A stretch of 5,554 nucleotides of DNA from Spirochaetaceae bacterium (GCA_003454065.1 DMKZ01000073.1:1-5554), one strand, 5' to 3'. Shown: positions 1-5,554, counted from the first letter of the stretch. Numbers and translations: made by a program. The notes: generated by a model from the letters alone, not told the origin.

Positions 1-1505
1 TCAGGCGAAATCGGCGTATTCAAAATCGAAAGAATCGCCTTTGATTTGTCTTTTTCAGCATAGTATCGGAGAATCTGCTTGAGCTGGGTTTTGGAAAAAC
101 CGATATTGACATTGAACATCGCCGCCTGGTCGCCCTGAAAAGTGCACCAGCCGAGGATGGATTCGGAAAGGTCGGCAGTACCTACCTGCAATCCCGAAAG
201 CATATTCGCCATGTCAAAGAGCGTAACCGCTCTCATTCTCGCTTGCGCATTCTCGAATGCCTTGTCGAAAACGCCAGGATCGTGGCCTATGTCCTTGAAA
301 TGCGATGAAACCGTATCTGCAATCGGTATGCGCATGAATGAAGTCTTGTATTGCTTGGAAAGCGCAGCGGCATTGTCCTGCGTGCACTTCGAGCTTCCGA
401 AGCACGGCATGGAGATGCAAACGATATTCTCGCTTTTCCATTTCAACATCTTCGCAGCCTCAAGGCAAGCCAAAAGCGCTGCTGCGGAATCTATTCCTCC
501 TGAAAGGCCTAAGACGAACTTCTTCGAACCGATCATCCTTGCCTTATTCGCCAAATTCGAGGCAACGGATCTGAAAGCCCCCAAAAGCCCATCAGAGCCA
601 TCCATATCGCATAGCGGAAGATAATCCTTTTCGTAGTTGTCCTGCGCATTCGCCGCAGAGCCGACAATCCTGCCGGAAGCATCGGGCAAAGGGACAATCG
701 GGGTCTGATGGCAATCGCACTTCGAACAGCCGTCTTGAGGATCATAATTTCGCATCTCCGCATCATCATGATATGAAGTGAGCAGCATCTTCTGATAGAG
801 GTTGCCATCAAAATCCACGTAACCGCAGCTATCGCAGTTCGGTTCATAATAATTGCACGAAACGGACATTTCCTCGAATACGTCGTCATCTACGCTCAGA
901 TGCGCTTTTTCCTGTGCAAAGAAAACGGTCGCGGCGGTTTCTCTGGAAATAGACATGAATTCGCTTCGAACGTCACTTGCGATTGTAGAATACTCAGGAA
1001 GGCTGCCGATTGCGAACACCGCTACGCTTGACGAAATCTCACCGATAAAACCCATAATGCCGCTGACAGGTGCCAACGACAATGTGAAGCAGCCGGAGTT
1101 CTCCGAGTCTTGCCCTTGCACGCGGATTCGCGCATCGGCAAAATCGGATGTTTCCAAAACAATCTCGCCGTTCCATATCGCGACGGCCGATTCGACACCA
1201 TTGAAATCCTTATAGCCCAGAATCACGAGCATCTTTTCAGGCAAAGAAGCGTTTTTCCGCAATATTTCGCGACCTACGTCAGCAATGAGCGCCTTGACAT
1301 CCGTAACGCAAAAGCGCATGCCGAGGCAATCCGAAAATTGGCAAAGAGTGTTGGAGAAATAAATTCCGCAACCATCTTTCGCAGCCTTGGCCAAATCGTC
1401 GCAAAAGGACTCAGCGATATGCGCAAAAGCCTTTTCCCGACCGTTTTTTATTAAGGACAGACCGGAAAGGCAATCCGAAACTTTAGAGAAATATACTTTT
1501 GTCAT
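1..1505 (-). CDS. nadE: NAD+ synthetase, two-domain type with degenerate glutaminase domain (partial, C-terminus beyond window)
   Basis: The frame is open from an ATG at 1505 to the left edge (501 residues visible); roughly 140-180 C-terminal residues are expected to be missing by comparison with 640-680-residue homologues. NAD synthetase adenylates the carboxyl group of nicotinic acid adenine dinucleotide and amidates it to NAD+ in the cytosol. The synthetase domain is clear: LGLSGGIDS with the PP-loop at residues 335-340, MPCFGSS (366-372), DIGHD (405-409), ENAQARMR (418-425), GTADLSES (442-449), LGWCTFQGD (451-459) and FNVN (464-467). Residues 1-300 align only loosely with the nitrilase-type glutaminase domain, and by hand alignment the catalytic Glu, Lys and Cys are absent (N52 and S158 fall at the Glu and Cys positions). 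A cysteine-rich stretch (C217, C224, C227, C260, C263, C265) sits between the domains. The start is 6 nt after the stop of the phosphofructokinase-like gene and has no strong ribosome binding site, so translation is probably coupled; GTG at 1508 is an alternative start. The synthetase assignment is firm; glutamine use is doubtful. Confidence 0.85.
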   Translation of the reverse strand, partial: MTKVYFSKVSDCLSGLSLIKNGREKAFAHIAESFCDDLAKAAKDGCGIYFSNTLCQFSDCLGMRFCVTDVKALIADVGREILRKNASLPEKMLVILGYKDFNGVESAVAIWNGEIVLETSDFADARIRVQGQDSENSGCFTLSLAPVSGIMGFIGEISSSVAVFAIGSLPEYSTIASDVRSEFMSISRETAATVFFAQEKAHLSVDDDVFEEMSVSCNYYEPNCDSCGYVDFDGNLYQKMLLTSYHDDAEMRNYDPQDGCSKCDCHQTPIVPLPDASGRIVGSAANAQDNYEKDYLPLCDMDGSDGLLGAFRSVASNLANKARMIGSKKFVLGLSGGIDSAAALLACLEAAKMLKWKSENIVCISMPCFGSSKCTQDNAAALSKQYKTSFMRIPIADTVSSHFKDIGHDPGVFDKAFENAQARMRAVTLFDMANMLSGLQVGTADLSESILGWCTFQGDQAAMFNVNIGFSKTQLKQILRYYAEKDKSKAILSILNTPISP

Positions 1506-1511
1506 CACTTT

Positions 1512-3083
1512 TTAATACCCATAGTTTCCATGCTCCGAAAGATGGATCTCATTGGAAAATTGAATGAAATATGGCTTCTCGATTTCCTTTGACGAATAGT
1601 CTATCGGACCTGGAAACGAAAATTCATCGTTCAGCATGAAAGCAGTCCGAACACTTCTGAACCTGTCGAACAATTTCGAATTCAAATCGACGGAATACTT
1701 TCTGATAACCTTCGTCTTCCGATCGCCTCTCGTTTCCTCACTCATAAGAAGCTGCAGCGGAATACCCAATCCCAACCAATGCTTCGGCTTCTTTTCAAGA
1801 CCGTCAATCGCCGCAACATAGCCAGTTTTCCCCATCATGCCGAGAAGGACTGCGCATATTCCGAGATTATAGGAGTAAGTGCAATCGAAGTTAGTCGGAA
1901 AAGCGCAATTCGCTTCGAAATCCAAGTCATGAATTTCATAATTGAAATAATAATCGCTAAGTTTTTCAGCGACCTTTTGAGCCAGAATGTAACCTGTTTC
2001 GATCATGGAATATTCAATCTGACCGTTTTTGGAAAAGCATTTGCGCAGGCCGCTTCGAAAAGGCTTTGGCAAAGAATTGAGGGCATTCAAGGATGCGGAC
2101 GACAAATATTCCATCTCATCTTCGGGCGTTGCCGCCTTTCTTTCCCTGCGAATGGACGACAGCTCCCTCAGAAGCAACCTGGTATCGCTCGCATATTCGA
2201 ACAAGTTGTCCGGAAAAATTATCACGCCATGGTTCTTCCCTGCTATCTTACGCGTTTTCACGCAATCAGCCACTGCATCCGAGACATTATCGAAAGTGAG
2301 CTTCTTGCCCCTGATTTCCTCGCCTATCAAAGTCAGCGTGCTTTGGCAAGCAAGAGCGCATTCCAAAAGCGTTCTCGAAGCATTAGGTCCGGAAACGCTC
2401 GCGAAATGATAACGCTTCGCAGAAGAAGCCGATTCCAATTGAATATTCCCTATCGCTTCGCAATACATCCTCGAAACCGTGTCTGCGCCGAAAACATAAT
2501 CCGAAAAGCCTGGCGTCTTTCCGCCGTTTACGCAATTTGGAATCGATATTATTCTAATCTGAATGTCGTTGGATTCGAAATATCCGCTGAGATTCAGCAA
2601 AACGGAATTAAGCTCGTCGCCTCCGATCAGGATTATGAGGTTCACATCACGCTGGCGGCATATCCGCGCTATCGTTTCGAATTGTTCGTCTTTTTCCGGT
2701 TTGAAGTCGCTGGCGCCGAGAAAGTCATAGCCGCCGCGATTCATGCGCCTGGACACATCGTTTCTCGTGATTTCCTTAAGACCGTCCTCCAAAAATCCGG
2801 AAAAACCCGAAACTGCGCCGTAAAGAACGGAAGTGGGCGAGTGCCTGACTATCGCTTCATGCACCCCCGCAATGCAATTGCAGACGCCCGGCCTCAACCT
2901 ATCCGAAAGCACAATGGCAACATTTCCGATGCGCTTCCCCGCAAAGGAGAAATCAAACCCCGATTTGAAGCGAACCGTTCCATCTTCGGCCTCGCTGGCA
3001 GAGACATTTGAAAGCGCATGCGTAAAAGCATCTGTCTTTTTAGGCTTGTATTTGCGTCTGGATCTCTCGAATTTGCTTGTCAC
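1512..3083 (-). CDS. Divergent long-type PPi-dependent phosphofructokinase homologue, probable pseudoenzyme
   Basis: This 523-residue protein starts with GTG and is close to the usual 550-residue length of long-type diphosphate:fructose-6-phosphate 1-phosphotransferases. The family architecture is visible: N-terminal RRKYKPK (9-15), LYGAVSGFSG (87-96), RGGYDFLGAS (116-125), IGGDELN (153-159), EAIGNIQLESAS (209-220), KRYHF (223-227), LLECALAC (239-246), IGEEI (253-257), GKNHGVIIFP (282-291), FPTNFDCTYSYNLG (395-408) and GKTGYVAAI (418-426). The residues that define catalysis are changed. The phosphate-binding GGxAPGxN loop reads SDRLRPGVCN (60-69), TIDGD/TIDND reads CVNGG (184-188), MGR reads SGP (231-233), and the Arg of GYExR reads N392. 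On family knowledge this protein should not phosphorylate fructose 6-phosphate. The frame is uninterrupted and lies 2 nt after the hydrogenase stop, with AAGGA (3094-3090) 6 nt before the GTG, so it looks expressed. A regulatory or sugar-phosphate-sensing role is possible but unproven. Confidence 0.85.
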   Translation of the reverse strand: MTSKFERSRRKYKPKKTDAFTHALSNVSASEAEDGTVRFKSGFDFSFAGKRIGNVAIVLSDRLRPGVCNCIAGVHEAIVRHSPTSVLYGAVSGFSGFLEDGLKEITRNDVSRRMNRGGYDFLGASDFKPEKDEQFETIARICRQRDVNLIILIGGDELNSVLLNLSGYFESNDIQIRIISIPNCVNGGKTPGFSDYVFGADTVSRMYCEAIGNIQLESASSAKRYHFASVSGPNASRTLLECALACQSTLTLIGEEIRGKKLTFDNVSDAVADCVKTRKIAGKNHGVIIFPDNLFEYASDTRLLLRELSSIRRERKAATPEDEMEYLSSASLNALNSLPKPFRSGLRKCFSKNGQIEYSMIETGYILAQKVAEKLSDYYFNYEIHDLDFEANCAFPTNFDCTYSYNLGICAVLLGMMGKTGYVAAIDGLEKKPKHWLGLGIPLQLLMSEETRGDRKTKVIRKYSVDLNSKLFDRFRSVRTAFMLNDEFSFPGPIDYSSKEIEKPYFIQFSNEIHLSEHGNYGY

Positions 3084-3085
3084 TT

Positions 3086-4510
3086 TCAGTCCTTACCCCT
3101 GAATTTCATAGCCAGAGACGGTTTCGTTATGGAAGAAGGACCCTGTATGCACCCGCCTTCGCAGCACATCACTTCCACGAGGTCGGCTTCGGGCGGCTTT
3201 TTCTCCCAAGTTCTCATTATGGCGATTTTCTTCTTGTCGAGGCCGTTTATCGGCATTATCCTCATATCGTCGCGATTCTCCACCCTATTGAGAACGCAAC
3301 CGGCAACACCTTCCGAAAAACAAAAGTCCCTGCAGTCCCTGAAGGTAGAGGAATCGCCCAAATCGGATTTTTCCATTTCTCCGACTTCGATATCCAAAGC
3401 CATGAAAATCGATGATAATTCATTGAAATTCATAACGCCATCAACATTCGGATCCATTAACCCTTCATTCCGCTTGGCAAGGCAAGGGCCGATGAAAATA
3501 GTCTTGTATCCCGGAAAGGCCTTTCTGCACATCCTTGCCGTATATCCCATCGGCGAGAGAGCGGTGGAGATTATGGGCTTCATGAACTTCAGATGCTTGT
3601 TCACCAGCATCGTCCATGCCGGGCAGCAGCTCGTAGTCATATAACCAAGCCCTTCCTTCTTTTTCTCTTGCAATTCTTTCGCTTCGTTTATGCTCGTTTC
3701 CTCAGCACCGACCGCAACCTCGACGACCTCGCTGAAACCGACCTTCAGAAGCGCTGACTTGATTTGCGAAAGAGTTCCAGGGAATTGCCCCTCGATAGCG
3801 GGGGCTATCATCGCAACCATCTTCTCCCTGTTCTTCAGCATCTTCAGAATCGGAAAAAGCGCGCTTCTCTCCGCAATCGCGCCGAAAGGACAGGAATGTA
3901 TGCATTTGCCGCAACTTATGCACTTGGAATGATCGACCTCGGCATGACCCTGTTCGTTCTTATGGATAGCGCCGACAGGACATGCCTCCTCGCAAGGAAC
4001 GGGAAGATGCAGGACGGCGTGATAAGGACATACGGAAAAGCACTTTCCGCATTTCACGCACTTGTCTTCCAAAATGTATGCGCGGTTGTTTATGAAAACG
4101 ATGGCGTCCTTGGGGCAGTTGGTCGTGCATGGCCTGGCAGTGCACCCTCTGCATGCGTCTGAAATCCTATATTGCTCCGGAGGGCAGCCATAGCATCCGA
4201 GCTGAACCGTAGTGAGAAGCGGAAAATCATCCACCCCTTCGTGAAGCACGAATTCCAAATGCGACGTCAAGGGAAGATATTCGAAGTCGTATTTCTCTAT
4301 GTTTATTCCCAAAAGCTCCATGATCCTGTATCTGACCATGGCCCTTTCCTTGAAAATGCAACACTTGTTGATTTTCGCCGATGTTTTCGGAAAAACCCTA
4401 TATGGTATCTTGTCGATATCATCCTCAAGCGTTCCGTTGAAAAACGCTTTGATCACTTCCGTATCGATCTTGCGATTCAAAATGTTGTATTGGTTATTCT
4501 GTTCAAGCAT
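3086..4510 (-). CDS. Monomeric [FeFe] hydrogenase, group B type, with N-terminal ferredoxin-like domains
   Basis: A 474-residue iron-only hydrogenase, predicted cytosolic with no signal peptide or membrane segment, that interconverts protons plus electrons and H2. The N-terminus has the family stretch EDDIDKIPYRVFPK (29-42) and CCIFKERA (50-57). Several iron-sulfur motifs follow: CRGCTARPCTTNCP (120-133), CVKCGKCFSVCP (151-162), VPCEEACP (171-178) and CISCGKCIHSCP (197-208), enough for at least two and probably more [4Fe-4S] clusters. The H-cluster domain has all three signatures: TTSCCPAW (292-299; C295 the proton-relay Cys, C296 a ligand), IGPCLAKRNE (340-349; C343) and EVMCCEGGC (446-454; C450 and C454). 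The catalytic Cys set is therefore complete and the enzyme is probably active if HydEFG maturases exist elsewhere. IGPC in place of MPC and the CCIFKERA N-terminus point to group B rather than the classical group A. A GGAG site (4522-4519) lies 8 nt before the ATG. The gene begins 2 nt after the ferredoxin stop, which suggests the ferredoxin is its electron partner. Direction (H2 evolution, uptake or sensing) cannot be told from sequence. Confidence 0.95.
   Translation of the reverse strand: MLEQNNQYNILNRKIDTEVIKAFFNGTLEDDIDKIPYRVFPKTSAKINKCCIFKERAMVRYRIMELLGINIEKYDFEYLPLTSHLEFVLHEGVDDFPLLTTVQLGCYGCPPEQYRISDACRGCTARPCTTNCPKDAIVFINNRAYILEDKCVKCGKCFSVCPYHAVLHLPVPCEEACPVGAIHKNEQGHAEVDHSKCISCGKCIHSCPFGAIAERSALFPILKMLKNREKMVAMIAPAIEGQFPGTLSQIKSALLKVGFSEVVEVAVGAEETSINEAKELQEKKKEGLGYMTTSCCPAWTMLVNKHLKFMKPIISTALSPMGYTARMCRKAFPGYKTIFIGPCLAKRNEGLMDPNVDGVMNFNELSSIFMALDIEVGEMEKSDLGDSSTFRDCRDFCFSEGVAGCVLNRVENRDDMRIMPINGLDKKKIAIMRTWEKKPPEADLVEVMCCEGGCIQGPSSITKPSLAMKFRGKD
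3090..3094 (-). promoter_or_regulatory. Ribosome binding site deciding a GTG start
   Basis: AAGGA on the minus strand, 6 nt before the GTG at 3083 and within the end of the hydrogenase gene. It supports GTG as the start of the phosphofructokinase-like gene; the N-terminal RRKYKPK family motif then falls at residues 9-15, as expected. Confidence 0.6.
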
Positions 4511-4512
4511 TG

Positions 4513-4764
4513 CTATTGCTCCATAATGACCCTGTAAAGCTTTTGCGGCGTCATATCGTCATGGACTTTGCCGTTAACGACAGCAAACGGAGGCTCAAGA
4601 CCCGATTTCTCCGCTTTCTTACACTCTCCAAGGCAATTGCATTCCTCGAAATCGCATTTTGCCACAAGGCTCTCATCGAGAAACTCGTTATATGTCAGAA
4701 GATCCGAACCGCCCTGCATGAAACACCTTCCGCCAGTGCAAATCTTGACCTTGATCTTGTCCAT
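4513..4764 (-). CDS. Thioredoxin-like [2Fe-2S] ferredoxin
   Basis: An 83-residue protein of the thioredoxin-fold [2Fe-2S] ferredoxin family, the fold also found in NuoE/HoxE/HydC-type subunits. It has CTGGRC (C9 and C14, a C-x4-C pair) followed by CLGEC (a C-x3-C pair), the four cluster ligands, then FAVVNGKVHDDMTPQKLYRVI, matching the family's closing strand and helix. Extra cysteines occur in the KCDFEEC segment just before the second pair. The ATG at 4764 was chosen because GGGAGGGG lies just before it (4775-4768) and because the family pattern begins at MDKIKVKIC; a TTG at 4809 would add 15 residues unlike the family. Placed 2 nt before the hydrogenase, it probably passes electrons to or from that enzyme. 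Confidence 0.88.
   Translation of the reverse strand: MDKIKVKICTGGRCFMQGGSDLLTYNEFLDESLVAKCDFEECNCLGECKKAEKSGLEPPFAVVNGKVHDDMTPQKLYRVIMEQ
4519..4522 (-). promoter_or_regulatory. Ribosome binding site of the hydrogenase gene
   Basis: GGAG on the minus strand, 8 nt before the ATG at 4510 and inside the last codons of the ferredoxin gene, supports translation of the hydrogenase from this start within one polycistronic message. Confidence 0.6.
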
Positions 4765-4767
4765 AAA

Positions 4768-4775
4768 CCCCTCCC
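4768..4775 (-). promoter_or_regulatory. Strong ribosome binding site of the ferredoxin gene
   Basis: GGGAGGGG on the minus strand, with the GGAGG core 5 nt from the ATG at 4764. It decides that start over the TTG at 4809 and is the strongest Shine-Dalgarno site in the window, suggesting high translation of the small ferredoxin. Confidence 0.75.
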
Positions 4776-4807
4776 GCATGCATATCGCCGGAACAACGGC
4801 AAAACAC

Positions 4808-4826
4808 AAAATCTTTTGTTGATTTT
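4808..4826 (-). repeat. Short inverted repeat in the leader
   Basis: The minus strand reads AAAATC, a 7-nt loop, then GATTTT (6-bp arms) around the predicted transcription start. It is A/T-rich and would form only a weak hairpin; it may be chance in an AT-rich promoter region. Confidence 0.2.
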
Positions 4827-4831
4827 ACTTC

Positions 4832-4837
4832 ATTATA
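4832..4837 (-). promoter_or_regulatory. Sigma-70-type -10 box of the ferredoxin-hydrogenase operon
   Basis: The minus strand reads TATAAT, a perfect -10 consensus, about 70 nt upstream of the ferredoxin ATG, in the only gap large enough for a promoter. Transcription would start near 4826-4824, leaving a leader of about 60 nt. No good -35 box is found at 16-18 nt spacing (GCTCGT at 4860-4855), which suggests dependence on an activator, or weak basal activity. Confidence 0.55.
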
Positions 4838-4839
4838 TG

Positions 4840-4856
4840 GTATTATGCAATAATAC
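4840..4856. promoter_or_regulatory. Perfect 7-3-7 palindrome, candidate operator
   Basis: On the minus strand GTATTAT-TGC-ATAATAC, a perfect 7-bp inverted repeat with a 3-nt centre, lies 2 nt upstream of the -10 box and fills the usual -10/-35 spacer. This position suits a dimeric regulator: a repressor blocking polymerase, or a MerR-like activator remodelling the spacer. It does not match the Rex consensus (TTGTGA-N6-TCACAA) or a classical FNR site well, so no regulator is named. Confidence 0.5.
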
Positions 4857-4905
4857 GAGCCTATGGCACATGATGCAGACCTTACGCACTCGGGCGAAAA
4901 TAGGA

Positions 4906-5487
4906 TCAGACAACATATTTTCTCATGTCTTCATCGCTGAGGCCGCCTTTGTCGCGAATGATTCCCCTAAGAATCGTGCTGGAAATCTTTTTGCCATCGC
5001 ATACCACATCATCGACTATGACAATGCGGTTTCCGTATTCCTTCGATATATCGCAAGCCGACATCGGTTGCGAAGGGTTCCCGCATTTGAAATCCCGACC
5101 GATAACCAGCCGCACAACTCTTTCGGCAAAAAGCCCGTCCAAAAAAACGCGGCCGCTCATCCGCTTGATCTCATCCGTAAAGCACAAGACGATGAAATAA
5201 TCTATTCCCACTGAGAATATGACATCGGATTTCTGCTTTACGTTCATGATTTCCATCTGGGAATCAGCATAAAAGGAATCCTTCGGGTTTTTGCTGAATG
5301 TCAGCACGGCGGTCTTGGCATGCGCCTTCACACCCTCGTCCTTCAAAACGGAAAGCACTTTCCTATGGCCTTTATGGACGCCGTCGAAAACGCCTATGCT
5401 CAAGCACAAATCACCGGCAAAAGCATCAGCGGCTGGAATCTCGCCATTCGGGCGATAGGCCTTGCATGATCCCAAAATGTCGAACAT
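4906..5487 (-). CDS. ribF: FAD synthetase (FMN adenylyltransferase) domain protein, RibF family without riboflavin kinase domain
   Basis: Counting from the ATG at 5487 the protein has 193 residues. It shows the nucleotidyltransferase signature GVFDGVHKGH (32-41, canonical GNFDGVHLGH), a TFSKNP segment (63-68), VIGRDFKCG (128-136, canonical VGxDFxFG) and ISSTILR (168-174, canonical ISSTRIR). These identify the N-terminal domain of RibF, which adenylates FMN to FAD in the cytosol. It stops about 20 residues after ISSTILR, where bacterial RibF normally continues with a flavokinase domain of about 125 residues. Only 141 nt separate it from the next gene, so the kinase is absent rather than frameshifted downstream. 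The frame stays open to the right edge, with other ATGs at 5517 and 5547. I prefer 5487 because it fits the usual N-terminal distance to the HxGH motif and because an upstream frame ends there in TGATG. No strong ribosome binding site precedes any of the three, so the start is uncertain. Confidence 0.8.
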   Translation of the reverse strand: MFDILGSCKAYRPNGEIPAADAFAGDLCLSIGVFDGVHKGHRKVLSVLKDEGVKAHAKTAVLTFSKNPKDSFYADSQMEIMNVKQKSDVIFSVGIDYFIVLCFTDEIKRMSGRVFLDGLFAERVVRLVIGRDFKCGNPSQPMSACDISKEYGNRIVIVDDVVCDGKKISSTILRGIIRDKGGLSDEDMRKYVV

Positions 5488-5554
5488 CAGATTCCGTTCG
5501 AACGGGCGTCCGAACATGGCTCGCCGAAAGCCTCGGGCAAAGAGCATCTGACAG
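5487..5554 (-). CDS. Possible 3' end of an upstream gene (unidentified)
   Basis: A frame open from the right edge reads 21 codons, ending in FGEPCSDARSNGI, then stops with a TGA whose final base is the A of the ATG at 5487. The TGATG overlap is typical of translational coupling in operons. The fragment is too short to identify. In many bacteria truB lies directly upstream of ribF, but I cannot recognise TruB here. The alternative is that this stretch encodes an N-terminal extension of the RibF-like protein in the other frame. Confidence 0.3.
   Translation of the reverse strand, partial: VRCSLPEAFGEPCSDARSNGI

Larger units (their letters stand above)
4765..4905 (-). other. Intergenic region between the ribF-like gene and the ferredoxin-hydrogenase operon
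   Basis: A 141-nt non-coding stretch and the only sizeable gap in the window. It contains the -10 box, the palindrome, a small A/T-rich inverted repeat and the ribosome binding site of the ferredoxin gene, listed separately. I see no convincing intrinsic terminator for the ribF-like gene: there is no GC-rich hairpin followed by a T-run on the minus strand. Some read-through from upstream is therefore possible. Confidence 0.7.

Noticed and set aside
533..889. A 118-codon minus-strand frame inside the nadE region
   Set aside because: It is in another frame within the long open NAD synthetase frame that carries the SGGIDS motif; its composition is low in information and it shows no domain.
1779..3011. 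A 410-codon open frame on the plus strand opposite the PFK-like gene
   Set aside because: It lies fully antisense to a gene with clear family motifs along its length, has no recognisable domain and no ribosome binding site I can see; it is explained by the codon composition of the opposite strand.
3018..3644. A 208-codon plus-strand frame opposite the end of the hydrogenase gene
   Set aside because: It is antisense to the conserved H-cluster domain, which fixes the minus strand as coding. No protein family is recognisable.
4808..4826. Possible Rex-type redox operator in the ferredoxin leader
   Set aside because: The A/T-rich repeat AAAATC...GATTTT does not carry the TTGTGA/TCACAA half-sites, so a Rex assignment would be a guess.
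4861..4905. Possible terminator after the ribF-like gene
   Set aside because: Only weak, short complementarities (for example around GCATCATGTGC on the minus strand) and no T-run, so an intrinsic terminator is not supported.
4510..5214. A 234-codon plus-strand frame crossing the ferredoxin gene, the promoter region and the ribF-like gene
   Set aside because: It spans two confidently assigned minus-strand genes and the gap between them, and shows no motif; a chance open frame.
1..5554. CRISPR arrays, tRNA or rRNA genes, insertion sequences
   Set aside because: I saw no direct repeats with spacers, no tRNA-like cloverleaf, no transposase motifs and no rRNA segments; coding density leaves little room for them.

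Overview
The window carries five recognisable genes, all on the minus strand, so transcription runs from right to left. Spaced Shine-Dalgarno sites, very tight gene packing, a group B-type [FeFe] hydrogenase and many cysteine-rich redox proteins point to an obligately anaerobic, fermentative bacterium. I cannot fix the lineage. The long PPi-phosphofructokinase type and the hydrogenase family occur in, for example, spirochaetes, Firmicutes and other gut anaerobes. TGA is used as a stop and TGG as Trp, so the code looks standard.

Layout, in transcription order. (1) A possible 3' tip of an upstream gene ends at 5487, where its TGA overlaps the ATG of a RibF-family protein. (2) The RibF-family gene (4906-5487) encodes only the FMN adenylyltransferase (FAD synthetase) domain and has no riboflavin kinase domain. 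(3) A 141-bp intergenic stretch (4765-4905) holds a perfect TATAAT -10 box directly preceded by a perfect 7-3-7 palindrome; this looks like the promoter and operator of the following unit. (4) A small thioredoxin-like [2Fe-2S] ferredoxin (4513-4764). (5) A group B-type monomeric [FeFe] hydrogenase with intact H-cluster motifs (3086-4510). (6) A divergent long-type PPi-dependent phosphofructokinase homologue whose catalytic and substrate-binding motifs are largely gone (1512-3083). (7) A divergent NAD+ synthetase whose N-terminal glutaminase (nitrilase-fold) domain appears to have lost its catalytic triad, while the C-terminal ATP-pyrophosphatase P-loop SGGIDS is intact; it runs off the left edge of the window.

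Genes 4 to 7 are separated by only 2, 2 and 6 nt and are very probably one operon. The pairing of the ferredoxin with the hydrogenase is easy to understand: electron transfer to or from H2 metabolism. What stands out is that the same transcript continues into two apparently degenerate metabolic enzymes, a PfkA/Pfp-family probable pseudoenzyme and an NAD synthetase that probably cannot use glutamine. Both reading frames are fully open and have ordinary codon use, so they look maintained rather than decaying. They may have regulatory, scaffolding or altered catalytic roles tied to redox or cofactor state; this is inference from hand comparison with remembered family motifs.
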